Assembly (NCBI GenBank): GCA_965644315.1
Contig: CBFFRQ010000018.1
Location: forward strand, 310,001-374,000
Length of the DNA stretch: 64,000 nt
Source of the DNA: Caecitellus pseudoparvulus
Lineage: Eukaryota; Bigyra: Bicosoecida
Direction of reading: 5' to 3'
The position numbers and the translations under genes were made by a program. Shown here piece after piece: positions 40,057 through 52,300 of the stretch (the stretch's first letter is position 1; each line of letters starts with the position of its first letter). The notes under the pieces are model-generated. The model did no database searches, was not told the origin of the DNA, and saw nothing but the letters and a program-made list of their open reading frames with translations.

Positions 40057-41809
40057 ATGGAAGCAACAACGAAGGGCCACCAGGGCAAGGAACTGCCCAC
40101 CTTGCAGAGTCAAATGTTCAAGTACTTTGGCGGCTTTGTGACAGCGGCAGTCGTGCTGATTTTCGCTGTGTGCGTTGCAGGCCGCGCTTGCGCGTCGCAT
40201 GGCTCTCTGCTGCACTGCACTTCGTGAGACTCTCAGGTTGGCGGGTGGCATCGCCCTGACGGGGGACAGGACCAGCACCATCTCCCGGGAGGGCCTGGAC
40301 AAGCAAATCAACACGCACCTGCGCACATCTGCGAGGGAGCTGTCTGCCCGTGTTGGCCTGGAGTTAGGCGCCGTGGAGAACAGCGTCGTGAGGTACACAG
40401 CCAGCATTCACTCGCAGGCCACAGAGTCAGACTTTCCCTGGGAGGTGCCAGAGGAGGACTACACGTTTGATGAAATCCCGCCACAGTTCGTGGGCCCTGT
40501 TGCCCGTGTGAACAACGCCCAGCGCTCTCTGCGTTTCAGCTCATACTACACAGCGCCGAACGTGGCGCGGACGGCTGCCGTCAACTCCAGCATCTCCACG
40601 TCCCTGTCCATGCAGTACTTGTACCGCGAGCTGTGGGATGCCCACCCCTCTGTTGTCGCGATGTACACCGGGTACGAAACGGGGTCCATGCGCCTGTACC
40701 CGGGGCAGGACCCTGCAGAGGTGTTGACAGACTACGACCCCCGCTTGCGTGGGTGGTACCGCAGTGCCATGCGCACAGAGAGCTCTGTCATCCAGACGTC
40801 GCCTTACATTGACGCGTTTGGACTGGGGTGGCTCGTCACTCTGGCCCAGCCGGTCCTGAGCCCCTCCTCCGTCTCAGCCACAGCAGTCGGCGTGGCGGGA
40901 GTTGACGTCACCATCCGCACCCTGCAGCGGTCCATCCTCTCAGTGGGCTTCTTTTCAGAGCAGTCCTCTGCGAGCATGATCCAATTTGATGGGCGCGTCG
41001 TGGCTGATCCGTTCTGGGACGCCGACGCCGACGCCGTGCGCGCGTACGCTGCAGCCGACAACGCGCAGACCGTCCAGGATGAGCTGGACATCCTGGACTC
41101 CTTCGTGGCGCCCAATTTCTTCGACGTGCACCCTGGCGTCTCCCGCGCGCTGTGGGAGAGCATCCGGGACCCACAGGGTGGCATCAAGACGCTGCAGTAC
41201 AGCCGAGACGGGGAGGTGTACATCCTGGCCCGCTCCTTTGTGCCAGTGCACCCGCTGGATGACGCCACCCTGACCCCCGCCGAGGCCAGTGCTGCAGCGG
41301 CCACGTTCCAGCCTCAGTACGTCATCACCGTGGAGGCCAAGCGAGCGGATGTGCACGCGACGCTGGACGATATGGCGGAGCGCATCTCCAGTGGGACTGG
41401 CACCCTCATCGGCATCGCAGCAGGAGTCTGCTTCGCCACGCTGGCGATCGTGCTGGGTGTGCTGTACTGGACATCGCGGTCTGTGACGTCCCCCCTGAAG
41501 GGCATGATGGAGGTAGCACGGGCCATCACATCCTCCGCTGAGATCGGCGTCGCGTCGGGAGACATTCAGGAGCGCACCGCCAACATCAAGGAGACAGATG
41601 ATGAAATCGGCGCCTTTGCAGGGCATTTCAAGCGCATGGTGGTGGGGCTGGACAACAAAGAAGTCACGCGCACGAGGGCAGCGGAAGCCGTCCCCAACAA
41701 GCTCTTCCGCACACTGGCTCCGTGTGAAGTTGGTGTGCAGGCGCCCCCCCGCGCCGAGCGCTTGCCGTGGGAAGACGGCTTCCGGGCCCTTGGCATCCCT
41801 ACTGAGTAA
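40057..41809 (+). CDS. Double-Cache receptor with HAMP-like stalk and no output domain
   Basis: Exons 40057-40169 and 40237-41809 encode 561 residues. Membrane segment 1 (about 26-45, FVTAAVVLIFAVLAGGIAL) is followed by a 400-residue extracellular region of dCache type: AMYTGYETGSMRLYPG, TDYDPRLRGWYRSAM, then AVGVAGVDVTIRTLQ. Segment 2 (GTLIGIAAGVCFATLAIVLGVLYW) leads to a HAMP-like helix (SRSVTSPLKGMMEVARAITS) and about 90 more residues without a kinase, cyclase or phosphodiesterase. Cache domains bind small ligands such as amino acids. The short cytosolic tail suggests a partner protein carries the signal. The intron donor GTGCGT at 40170 is needed to restore a continuous first membrane helix. 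Confidence 0.8.
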
Positions 41810-41820
41810 TTGCTGCCGTA

Positions 41821-42601
41821 CTATCGTGCATTTCCCACCTGGTCCAACACCGCAGCGACCACTGTGGCGGCTTTGGCGTCAAAGCCACCCTCGGCAGGGT
41901 TCTCAGCTTTGCAGTGCACGGGGTGGGAGCCCCACGCGTCCAGCACGGCCTTGTCCAATGCACGCGCTTGTTCCGCAGTCTCTGTGCGAGCGGTGTTCGT
42001 CGAAAGGGTGTAGAACTCCTCTGCTCCGTCAGCAGCGGTGACCATGTGCACCACTCCATCGTATCGGGCCAGCACTCCCTTGCCAGTCAAGCCTTCCCGC
42101 TCCAGGAGCGCGCTCCACAAGTCCGCTGGAAGGTAGGCCGAAATGTCCAGCAGCGCTCTATCATGGATGATGACGCTGGGTGCACCAGTGCTCCTGGCAA
42201 TCTGTGCGGGGGGGAGAGCGCCAGGCAAGATGTGGCAGAGATGCACGACGCAATTTCCGCACGCCACCACGCCAACACACCTGTGCGAAAGAGTCCTCGG
42301 CGGCCAGCTGCATCCGAACGAGAGCAGACTCAAATTGCATGAGTCTCTCTCCAGCATCTGGTCCAGGGTACTTTGCTCCGCCGGACTGCAGAATGGTGGG
42401 GATCTCCGGCACAAGGTACACCTGCGGGCGCACGCCTGGTGTGTGCGCAAGCACTTCGGGCAGACCTCGCGAGCGTCGCCATACCTCCCATCCTTTGGAG
42501 CGCAGGGCCTTGTCCAGCACTGGAAGGACGCTTGTCTTGCCAGAGCACGGCCCTCCAGTGATCACAATGCGCCGAACTGGGGCAGCCGCTGCACTTGCCA
42601 T
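41821..42601 (-). CDS. TTD14-like P-loop NTPase (AAA_28 family)
   Basis: Exons 42601-42485, 42421-42281 and 42201-41821 encode 212 residues. Walker A is GGPCSGKT (16-23). KGWEVYLVPEIPTILQSGG is restored across a 63-nt in-frame intron, and IIHDRALLDISAYLP follows across a 79-nt intron; these are the hallmarks of the TTD14/AAA_28 group, which resembles nucleoside and dephospho-CoA kinases. Fly TTD14 binds GTP and phosphoinositides in membrane traffic; the role here is inferred from that. A C-terminal CYTH-like domain found in some relatives is absent. It converges on the Cache receptor with 11 nt between stops. Confidence 0.82.
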
Positions 42602-43316
42602 GGCTGATGCTGTGTTGCTGTGCGGCGCAGATTGCTCTACACCCCACGGCAGATGGTGGAAAACAAGCGCTCTGTACGGTATGTACAGTAGGAGAACCGG
42701 GGGAGTAGGGATGGGTGTTTTGACTGCAGGCAAGCGTGGGCCGCAGCATGCCACTGCACAAGTTGGTGACAGCTGCCCACTGCAGCTGCAGCACAATCTC
42801 AAAATAGTAGACCCTCGAAACACAGTGCGCATGCTCTGACGATTACACAGCCGTATCACTCACATTCCTTGCAAACTCGTTGTGGCTGTTTTTTCGCGAA
42901 GTGCCACCACCGCTTCACCTTCGGGGGCGTTTCTTGCTCGGGCTGCACAAGCCAGCCACTCGTCGCGGGCAGCGCTGCTCAGCCCCCAAGCCTAGGGAGT
43001 CCTTCATTACCACCTTATAGCAGTGCTCTGTCGCTCACGCTGCACGCTGTACGTGCCGTGTGCGGGCTAGCTCCCCTGTCGGCGTGTGTGTCTGCTCGCA
43101 CCAGCCCTGGCACTGGCCGCTGTGTGCCGCAACGCCAGAAGCTTCCTTTGTGGCTTGCATCCCGGCCACGTGTGCTCCGAAGTTGCCTTGTTCTCTGTGT
43201 TTCTGTGTGATGGGGTTTTCATGGCCCGTGCACCAGTCGCCTGCTGGGGCAGGAACCTGCCTGCTTCCGGACTCTGCCACCTCGCACTCGCCGAGCGCCG
43301 CTGCAACACAGGCACC
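42602..43316. other. Divergent intergenic region (TTD14-like / giant receptor)
   Basis: 715 nt with no supported exon, RNA gene or repeat. Short open frames overlap on both strands. It is expected to hold both promoters and 5' UTRs. Confidence 0.5.
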
Positions 43317-46300
43317 ATGAACGCACACCATCCTTCACGTCGGATGCCCTCCAATGCCTTGTACCTGACCGCCCTTGCTTTGCTCACGGCGGCTTGCGCG
43401 GCAGAACCACTGTGGGCATCTGTGCACATGCCGCTGATGGATGGTGAGTGCTGGCAAGAAACGCCGCTGTCAGGCACTTTGCACTGGGCACCTTGGCCAC
43501 TACCGTGTCGCAGGCGTCACCCTGGAGAGCAAGTTTGCTGCATCCAGCCACGATGTGCGCCAGCTGGCCATTTCCACGACCTCCGCGACCCTCACGGCGG
43601 GAGCGTGGAGCCCGGTCGACGCAAGAGATGGTGCACGCCTGGAGTACCTGCACGCCCCCGCCAGCGCTGGAGGTCTTTCTCTCAGCCGCCTGCCTGCCGA
43701 CATCAACCGTGATGGGCATGGTGACGTCATCATTGGCGACCCAGTCGCTGGGGAAGTGTACATCTTCCTCGGCGGAGAGGTTGGCGGGCGCGGCCTGGCC
43801 ACTGGGAAAGCCAACTTCACCATTTCACACTCCGGCCTCACCGGCGTGGGTTTCGGAGCAGAGGTGCACGTGGCCTACTTCTCCACATTCGAAGTGCTGA
43901 GTAGCTCCCTGCCTGACGTCATCATCACGACCGAGACAGGGAACCAGGTCTGGGTCGTGCCTGGCCGGGCTCTGACCACCCCCGCCTTGGACCTCGCTTC
44001 TCCTGGCTCCCTCGCCCTCTCCTTCACCTACTCGTCCAACACGGTGGACTTGGCTCAAGCCAGTGACAAGGGGCTGGCATTCGCCGACGTGAACGGGGAT
44101 GGCCTGGCGGACATGGTCACGAATGGCGGCCTGTCAGGGGAAGTCCTTCTTGTCTTTGGGCGCCTATTCTACGCACGCACTGCAGTGGACTTGCAGGCCG
44201 AAAAGAGCAGCGGTGCTCTGGGCACCATTTCCCTGGCTGGGGCGGGAGCCACGGCCCAGCGCCCCGCCTCCATCACCACGGGCGACTTCAACGCAGATGG
44301 CTTCCCAGACATCGCCTTGGGCTTCCCGTACTCAACTGACTTACCAGGCCAGGCCGCGGGCACTGGCGCTGTCGTGGTGGTGTTCCACGCCTACCTGCCA
44401 GGGGCAGGGGAGACCTTTACAGTCATGAGCATCGCCTCGTCTGCTGCGACCTCCTTGGCAGTGCTCTCCGACGGCCCGGGGTTGATCCTCAGCATTCAAA
44501 ATTCCAACCGCCAATGTGGCAGCTCCCTCGCTGCGCTCCCGTCGCCCATGGGGGGCTCCTCCCTGGCCATCGCATGCCGCCTGAACACGCCCACTGTCTT
44601 CGTCTTCACCCTCACAAAGCTGGGCTCAGACGGCTCCGTGCTGCCAGCGGCGTCTGCCAGCCTGGCTTCGGACACCGACCCCGAGTGGCTGGAGCTTGCC
44701 GGGTTTGTTGGGTACTCCCTGCCCACATCGTACCACACAGGCGTCGCGGCGCTCACTGTTGCGCACGCGGGTGACTTTGATGTCGACGGCTTGCCTGACC
44801 TGTGGGTGGGCGCTCAGGGCGCTAGCGGCGCAGGCGCTGCATTCCTTCTTCTCGGTCGCACACCGGCCGAGACAGCTGAAGATACGTTCCAAGACACTGG
44901 TATTGTTACACTGATGGGATCTGGGAACGCGGGACTCGGCAGCAGCGTTGGAGTGGCGACCGGGTTCTATCCTGCGGCGTCCACGACGCTGGTCACATGT
45001 CCCAGCAGGGGAGACACGTGCTTCCTGTTGGAGGGAAAGCAAGTGAACATCCCAACCTCCGCTGTGCAGTGGGAAGGGGGCGTGAGCGTGGTGCCCGTGG
45101 ACACGGCTGGTGCCCCTGGCGCCCCCATCACCCTGGAGGTGTGGGATCCCAACTTCCGCTCGGTGTCGGAGATCCCCCAACTGAACCTTCGGGCTCTGGG
45201 CGGCGACACTGCGCTGAATGAGGGTGGTCGCCTGCGCTCCGCCCTCGTGGACGTCGTCACCTCCAGCACCTGGCTGGAGTATGGCCGCGCGAAGTTCCAG
45301 TTCACCGTCGCAGCCTTTCCCTTCCTGGATGTGGCGGCCGCCATCGGGCGTGACTCAGACCCGTTGAACGTGAATGTGGCGGTTTCCACCGTGGAGGGAG
45401 GCTTGGTGTCCACGCCCTTCTCCTCGTTCCGCATCGCAGCGGCGAGGCCCACCCCCACCGCGACGCCATCACCAAGCAACACCCCGGTGTCCACGCCCAC
45501 GTCCAGCGTCTCGCCTTCGCCCTCTCAGAGCGCGGCGCCGACGCCCAGCCGCTCACCCAGCACCTCTGCAAGTGAGACAGCTTCCCCTTCCTCGCTGCCC
45601 ACAACGTCTTCCTCTGCATCGGTGACCCCCTCCGCATCAGTGAGCCCAACCACTTCCTCCACTGTGTCCATGTCCCCAACAGCGACACAGACACCCACTG
45701 CGACACAGACACCGTCTGCTTCCCCCACTGCTGACGTGACCAGGACACCGGAGCCAACGTCCTCACCAACAGTCACGCCATCAGCAACTACCTCTCAGAC
45801 CGCCACAGCCTCTGCATCGGCGCCGCCGACGTTCAAGCCCAACACCACCCCCACTGCCACCCCCACACCCTCTAACCTGAGGAAGGCCCCCCGGCTGGAG
45901 GGTGCCGTTTTCCAACGCACTGGTGCCCGGTTTGACGTCACTTTCCGGGATGCCACAGACCGAGCACAGCGCACAGGCGCCTTCGACTGCCTGCAGCTGC
46001 TCACGGTCAGCAGCCTTGGCTCTGGCGCCCCCGCCTCCTTGGACCTGGCCAGCTCTGCCGTGCAAGACCAAGCTGCGGCTGCGGGGCTCTCCACAGGAGC
46101 CTACGTTTTGCAGCAAATGCTGGGGCAAGGCGCTAGCTGCGCTTGGGCATCACCTTCAAAGCTCACCGTGTCTTTTGGCTTTGGCGCCTCACTGCCAGTT
46201 GGCCAGCCACTGGACATCCGGCCTGGCCGCATTCTCAGGGCGGGTGGGTACTCCCGCGCAGCATCTGGGACGGTCACCGTGGCTGCTCCAGCTGATGCCG

Positions 46301-49300
46301 TGAGCCCTGCGCCAGCGCTCAGTTTCCCCCAAACACTCGGGCAGTGCGACGACCTGGCCCTGGACGCTTCCCTGTCCACAGGTGGTGCAGGTCGAGGCCT
46401 GACCTTCACCTGGTCCCTCGCCTCGACCACCGCAAGCGCAGGGCCTGACTTGGATGACTTGAACTCCGCACTGGCGGATGCTACTGCGTCCAGCGCAGAG
46501 CGGCTGGTCGTACCGCGGAACCTGCTCCAATCCGGCGCCGTGTACACTTTCGACGTGTCTGTGGAGAACTTCTTCGGGCGCTCCTCGTCACTGGCGGGGC
46601 AGGGCCAGCTTGCGACCGTGGAGGTATTCAGTGCCGCCCTGCCGACCGTTGACATTGCCGGAGGCCTGTTCAAGACAACGGTGAGGTCCAAGGCGCTGAC
46701 TCTTCAGGCAAGCGGCTTTGCACCAGCTTGCGACCCCACCAACGTGGTCCCCTTGACGTACACGTGGAGTCAGCTCTCGGGTCCGTCCACAGTGCAGCTG
46801 AGCAGCCTGCCCGACCCACGTGCTGTGCGCATCCCAGCCGGGCAAATGTCGGGAGTGAGTGGCTCCCCCTTCGTCTTTCAAGTGGCGGTCACCGTCACGG
46901 GGAGCGACCCGCCTGTCACTAGCACTGCGTCCGTGTCGGTGGCCATCCAGCCTGCAGACCTGGTGGCCTTTGTCAGCGGAGGGGACCGCACCGTGGGCAT
47001 CACACGCCCCCTCACCGTCTCCGCTGCGGACAGCTTCGACCCTGATGTCCAGCCCAACGACAGCGGGGACACTGGCATCCCAGCGGGCGCCTCCCAAGCG
47101 TACACGTTCACGTGGACATGCTCGGCCTCTGGGCAAAGCTGCTCCGACCTGCTCTCAACCGCCACCTTCACGGACGACGGCGCCACCTTCACTGTCTCGG
47201 CTGAATCCTTGACGGCCTACCGCGCGTCAAACGTCGAATTCGAAGTGTCTGTGACCTCCACAGTGTCGCTGGGAGGCTCACCCACCAGCACAAAGCAAGC
47301 CTCTGCAGGGGCAACCATCACCGTGCTGGACGCGGCTCTGCCAGAAGTGGGTGTGGAGGCACCCGCCGACGCTGGCGTCGTCAGCACTGCGCTGGGGGTC
47401 GCCTTCAAGGTTGACACGACCAAGCGCCAGATCATGACAGGCAGTGCTACATTCAGCGCTGAAGGCACAGAGCAGGCGCCTGTGCTTGTGTATGAGTGGA
47501 GCCTGTTAGAGGGAGACCTGGACATGAGCCGCCCTGAGCTGAACTTCGGCACCCCCCTGAACCAGCCGACAGTGTCAGTTCGGCAGGGGGTCTTGACGCC
47601 GGGCTCTGTGTACACCTTCCAGCTGTCAGCGTGGCCGCAAGGCAACACCCTGCTTGTGGGCACGTCTACAGTGACCCTGCTCGCCAACCGCCCGCCGTCC
47701 TCGGGCACGCTTGAGGTGTCCCCCAGCTCCGGCGTGGCGCTGCAGGACCAGTTCACTCTCCGAGCAATCAGGTGGGTGGACGACCCTGAGGATCAGCCTT
47801 TCACGTACGAGTTCTGGGTGGACGAAGCTGGCGCAGAGCCATCGCCAGCGCAGCTGACTGCACAAAGCATTGGCTCACCGCTTGCAACTGGCTCCGAACA
47901 GAACACCCTCCGAGTCACGCTGCCCCAGGGCGGCGCCCCAGACTACCTGGTCACCCTCATCGTGTATGTGAAGGATGCGCTGGGCACCACGGCGACCAAG
48001 TGGACGCAGGTCCGCAGCAACCCTCCCGTGGCAGATGACGCCAGCGACGAAGAGGTGACCTCCTTCGTCTCAGGCAAGGCATCTGCCGCTGACAGGGCTC
48101 TCGCAGAGGGCAACGGCGCCGGCGCCATCTCCACAGTCTCTGCCTTGGGGTCCCTGCTGAATGATGATGCGAGGCGCCGCCGCCGGCGGCTGGTGGAAGC
48201 AGGCACCTCGGATACGGGCGCCCCCTCAAAATACGACGCTGTCGTTGCCGCGACGCTGGGAGTGCCGGAGCATGTTCTAACTGCATCAGGGCACGCCCGG
48301 CGCCTGTCCGACGACCGGGCGGCCCTGCGTGAGTCGTTCCTGTCCACGCTAGACTCAGCTCTGGATGCGCTGGTACTGGATGAGGCCAGCACCGCTGGTG
48401 CGTTGGCTGCTATGAACGAGCTCACTGGCGAAGCATCTGAAGTGAGCGACGGTATGGTGCAGTCTGCTCTTGTGACTGCAGGACGTCTGCTGGGGCAGGA
48501 TCTCGGCGCTTCGTCAGCCACTCGCCGCAATCTGCAGTCTGCGTCAAGCATTCAGGCGCTGTCCCCTTCCAGTGGTCAGGGCACTGCGCAGCTGATCGTG
48601 AATTTGATGTCTGCGAAGGAGGAGTCTGAGGCAGGGGCGGTGCGGCGTAGCAGGGCACGTGCACTGGCATTCCTCACGGCGCAGGGCACAGGTGACGGCG
48701 ACCTAGCTGCGCAGATGGTGGAAGTGGACGCTGCGCTGCGCCGTGCCCGTAGGCTGCAGCAGTGCGGCCCTGGGGGCTCTGTGACGGAGTTCGGAGAGCA
48801 GGTGCAGGGTGCGCTGCGAGCGGTGCACAACAGTGTCACAGCAGCTGCTATTCCGAACGAAGATGCCGTGGTCATCTCTGCCTCCTCCGGGGCTTCTTCT
48901 TCCCCATGCAGCCCCACCCAAGGTGTGGATTTAACTTCACAGCTGCTTGCTTGCGAGGCCAACTCTACGACCGGCATCCAGCAGACTATGTCGGGGCCTG
49001 GGGCGGGAGTGGATGCCGACGCGAGGTCCCAGTGTGGCTTGGGAGACTTGTTCGGGGCTGCAGGAGGGGCGGTAGGCGATGGCCCATCCCTCCCAGCGTT
49101 CACCTTCTCGGCAGCTGCTCTTCCAGACAGCTGTGCATCTGGCAGTGTTGCCCTGGCCATGGCCGAGTACGAAGTGTCCCCCTTCTGTGCCGACTTCGCC
49201 GGTGAGAGCCAGGCTCGCAGGGTCCAAGAGCTGGGCGTGAACGCCTCAGACCTCACTGCCGCCCTGAGCAGCCTCGCTTCTCAGACACTGTCCGTGACTT

Positions 49301-52300
49301 TGACACGGGATGGCAGCGAAGTGCCCATGAATCAGACTGCCGAGCCTCTCCTCCTGACCTTGCCTCTGTCGTCGGATCCAGGGGTGGCAGGGCTGCCCCT
49401 GGTGCTGCCGACAGCCGACTCCGGGCGAAGGCTTCAGTACAGTGACTTGCTCAGTGAGGCGTCAGCTGAAGTTGCCGTGCGCTTGCACGCGCCGCGGCTG
49501 AGTGCGCGGCAAGAAGCCCTTGTTCGAGCCTTGCAGGGTCGCACTGGCAACTTGTGGAGTGCCACAGGGGCGCACTCTGGACGGCGTGCATTGACAGTGG
49601 AGGAAGCCGACCTGTCCACTGCGAACTTGACGCGTGTTGTGCAATGTCCTGACAATGCCAGCGCTGCGTGGTGGGCTGGAGGTGAGCAGGACCCGGGCTG
49701 GGTGGACCCGTACGCGAACGGCAATGCGACCGTGGCGGTGTCGTGCACACAGCTATGGGACTCGCAGCCAGTCCTGCATTTGGTCCCTTGCAGCGAAGAC
49801 CAGGCAAGGGGCTTCATTGAGTATACCTGCCCTGTGCAGGCGTTCACTGCCGGCTGTGTATTCTTCGACGAGGCGGCCGGCCAATGGAGCGGCGAGGGGT
49901 GTGTCCTGGCCAGCCTGACCAACTCCCACATGACCTGCGCATGCGATCACTTGACGGCCTTTGCGGCCCGCTTCCGACAGCTGGGCGCGTCACAGAAGCG
50001 CACGTTCACCGCAGGGCCGAGCCGCTTCCGCGACATCGCAGACGACCTTGGCGGCGCGAAGAACCTGAACGATGTCGCTGCTGCGCTGACCCGCAACGAG
50101 CCACACGTGCTCATCCTGGTTGGCGCCTTGGCCTTGGCGTACGTCACCTTCCTGTTCATTTCCAACGCCCTGGATGCCAAGCAAGAGCGCATCTTCATTC
50201 GGCGCCTGGCAAGGGACGAGGAGGTCATGTTCATGAAGCACATCTCCAGCATGGCTGGGCAGCGCTGGAAGCTCGTGCAGCACCTCACGGACGACGAAGA
50301 GGAAGCCCTTGTGAGGGAGGCGCTGGGGACGTCTCAAGAGGACGAGGCTGCGGAGGTTACAAGGGCCATGGAGCTCCGGCGAGCCTGCCCTTGTGGCCTG
50401 GCGGCGTGCTGCCCTTCGTTCGTGCTGCAGGCCCTGGACAGCTGCTGCCTGCGCCCCGCACAAAGCATGGGTGTGGACAAGGATCCCAAGGGCCCGGATA
50501 CCGACGAGGATGACTGGGTCACGGCGAAGATCGACGGTGGTGTATCCTCCGTCCCGGCCTTTGCTCGGCGCATGAACAGCGTGTACCGAGGCGTGTCCTC
50601 GAGCGGAGTGAAACTTGCCGGTGCGACGCTGGACAGCCACATGGGCCTGCACCCGTCCCTGTCGCCTGTGAAGGACTCCCTGGAGGCGCGGCGCAGGGCG
50701 CTGGACGAAGATGCGCGGCATGCCTCCGACTCCTTCAACGTCTTCGTGCGCTGCTGGCAGATGCGGGGCCTGATCGTGAGGGCCATCCTGCTGCGCCTCG
50801 CCTTCCAGCACAGGTACTGGTCCGTCTTTTCTCGGTTCGACGCGAAACTGAGCCGAGCCAAGCGCCTCACCATTCTCTTCGTGGCTGTACTGGCAGCCAT
50901 GTGTGCCTCCGCTGCGCTCTTTGAGACCAACGGCATCGTGGATGGCCAGAAGATCACGTTCGGTGAGGTGCTGGTGTTCGCCTTCATTTCGGCGTGGGTG
51001 CAGATCCCCCTCGCTTTGGTGACGGCGCTTGCCTTGGACTGGGCAGCCGAGGCTGAGTTCGCCAACGCCTACACCGACCTGTCCAGGGAGATCCTGCGCC
51101 GGCAGCAGGTGGAAGATGACCACCGCAGCAACGCCCGCGTGTCCCCTCCGAAGAAAAGGGAGCTTCTCGAAGACCTGGACAGTGCGCTGCGGTCAGCCCC
51201 GCCCGGCGACGGCCCTTCAGCACGTGCCAGTGCTTCGCCGGGCATGCATGAGACATTCTTCGCGCTGGGGGATCGCATGGAATCTCAAGAGGAGGAAGAG
51301 GACGGCATCAGTGTGCCGAAGGTTGTTCTGCAGACACACTGGCGGTGGGAGGTGGACATGTGTCGCAGCGTGCGAACATCGTGTGCGCTGCACCAGTGCT
51401 GCGACGAACGCAAGTCCGATTTCCGTGTGCCTGAGCACCCCAACGACAGCGACATGGACACTGACGACGAGCTGCAGTACGGCTGGCACGATGCGCCGCT
51501 GTGCTGCCTGCAGAGCTTCCCTTGGCTCGTGAAAGCTTGCGGAAGGCACCCGTCGCAGCGAGCGATGTGGCTGCGTATGGCCCGCGAGGCGGACTTTGAG
51601 CCGTGGGGCTGCTGCTGGGTGGGCCACGTGCGGGAGCCCCCCCCTCCGGCAGAGTCCGCTGCTTCCCTGTGGACGAAGGAGGATCCCATGTATGCACTGG
51701 CTTCCGGCGGCTCGCGCATCCCGACACAGGTGCCTTCCCTGTCGCCCTCCATGATGGCGTCTGCGGAGCGCTTGGAGGCACGCCTGGAGGCTCGCAAGGA
51801 ACGCAAGGCGAAGGAGAGCAAGGCAGAGGCAGCTGTGGACGACCACGACGCCGCTGACTCCTTCACGTCCCCAGCCATGCTGTTCTTCATCTTCCTGCAG
51901 TACCTGAACGTCCGGTGCTGGTGCAGGCGCCGTGCCATTCTGGGCAAGGCGCGCCCCGCCACGGAGGATGAGATGAGTGCCACCCGGGCCAAGATCATCG
52001 CCCGCATTCACCACCTGCACGCGTCTGGGGAGGAGGGCGCGTCATCGTCAGCTTGTTGCGGTGTAGAGCGCCCCCCTGCAGGGGAGCCCAGGTGGTGCTT
52101 GCCTTGCTTGGATGCTATCTGCTGCTCACCCTGCACCCGATGCTGCCTGTGCATGGGCTGCTGTGTGACCCGCGGGGGGGCTCGAACCACGATGTCCTCG
52201 CTCGGCGGCTGGGAAAGCTCCATCGCATGGGCGCTGGCCTGGTCCATGATGGCCGCCATGCTGACGTTCGTGCTGCTGTTCGGTCTGGCTAGGGGGCAAG

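Noticed and set aside
40386-41809. TTG or GTG codons as starts, e.g. at 40175 for the Cache receptor
   Set aside because: A spliced ATG model (40057, intron 40170-40236) restores the membrane helix; non-ATG starts are not expected in a nuclear eukaryotic genome.
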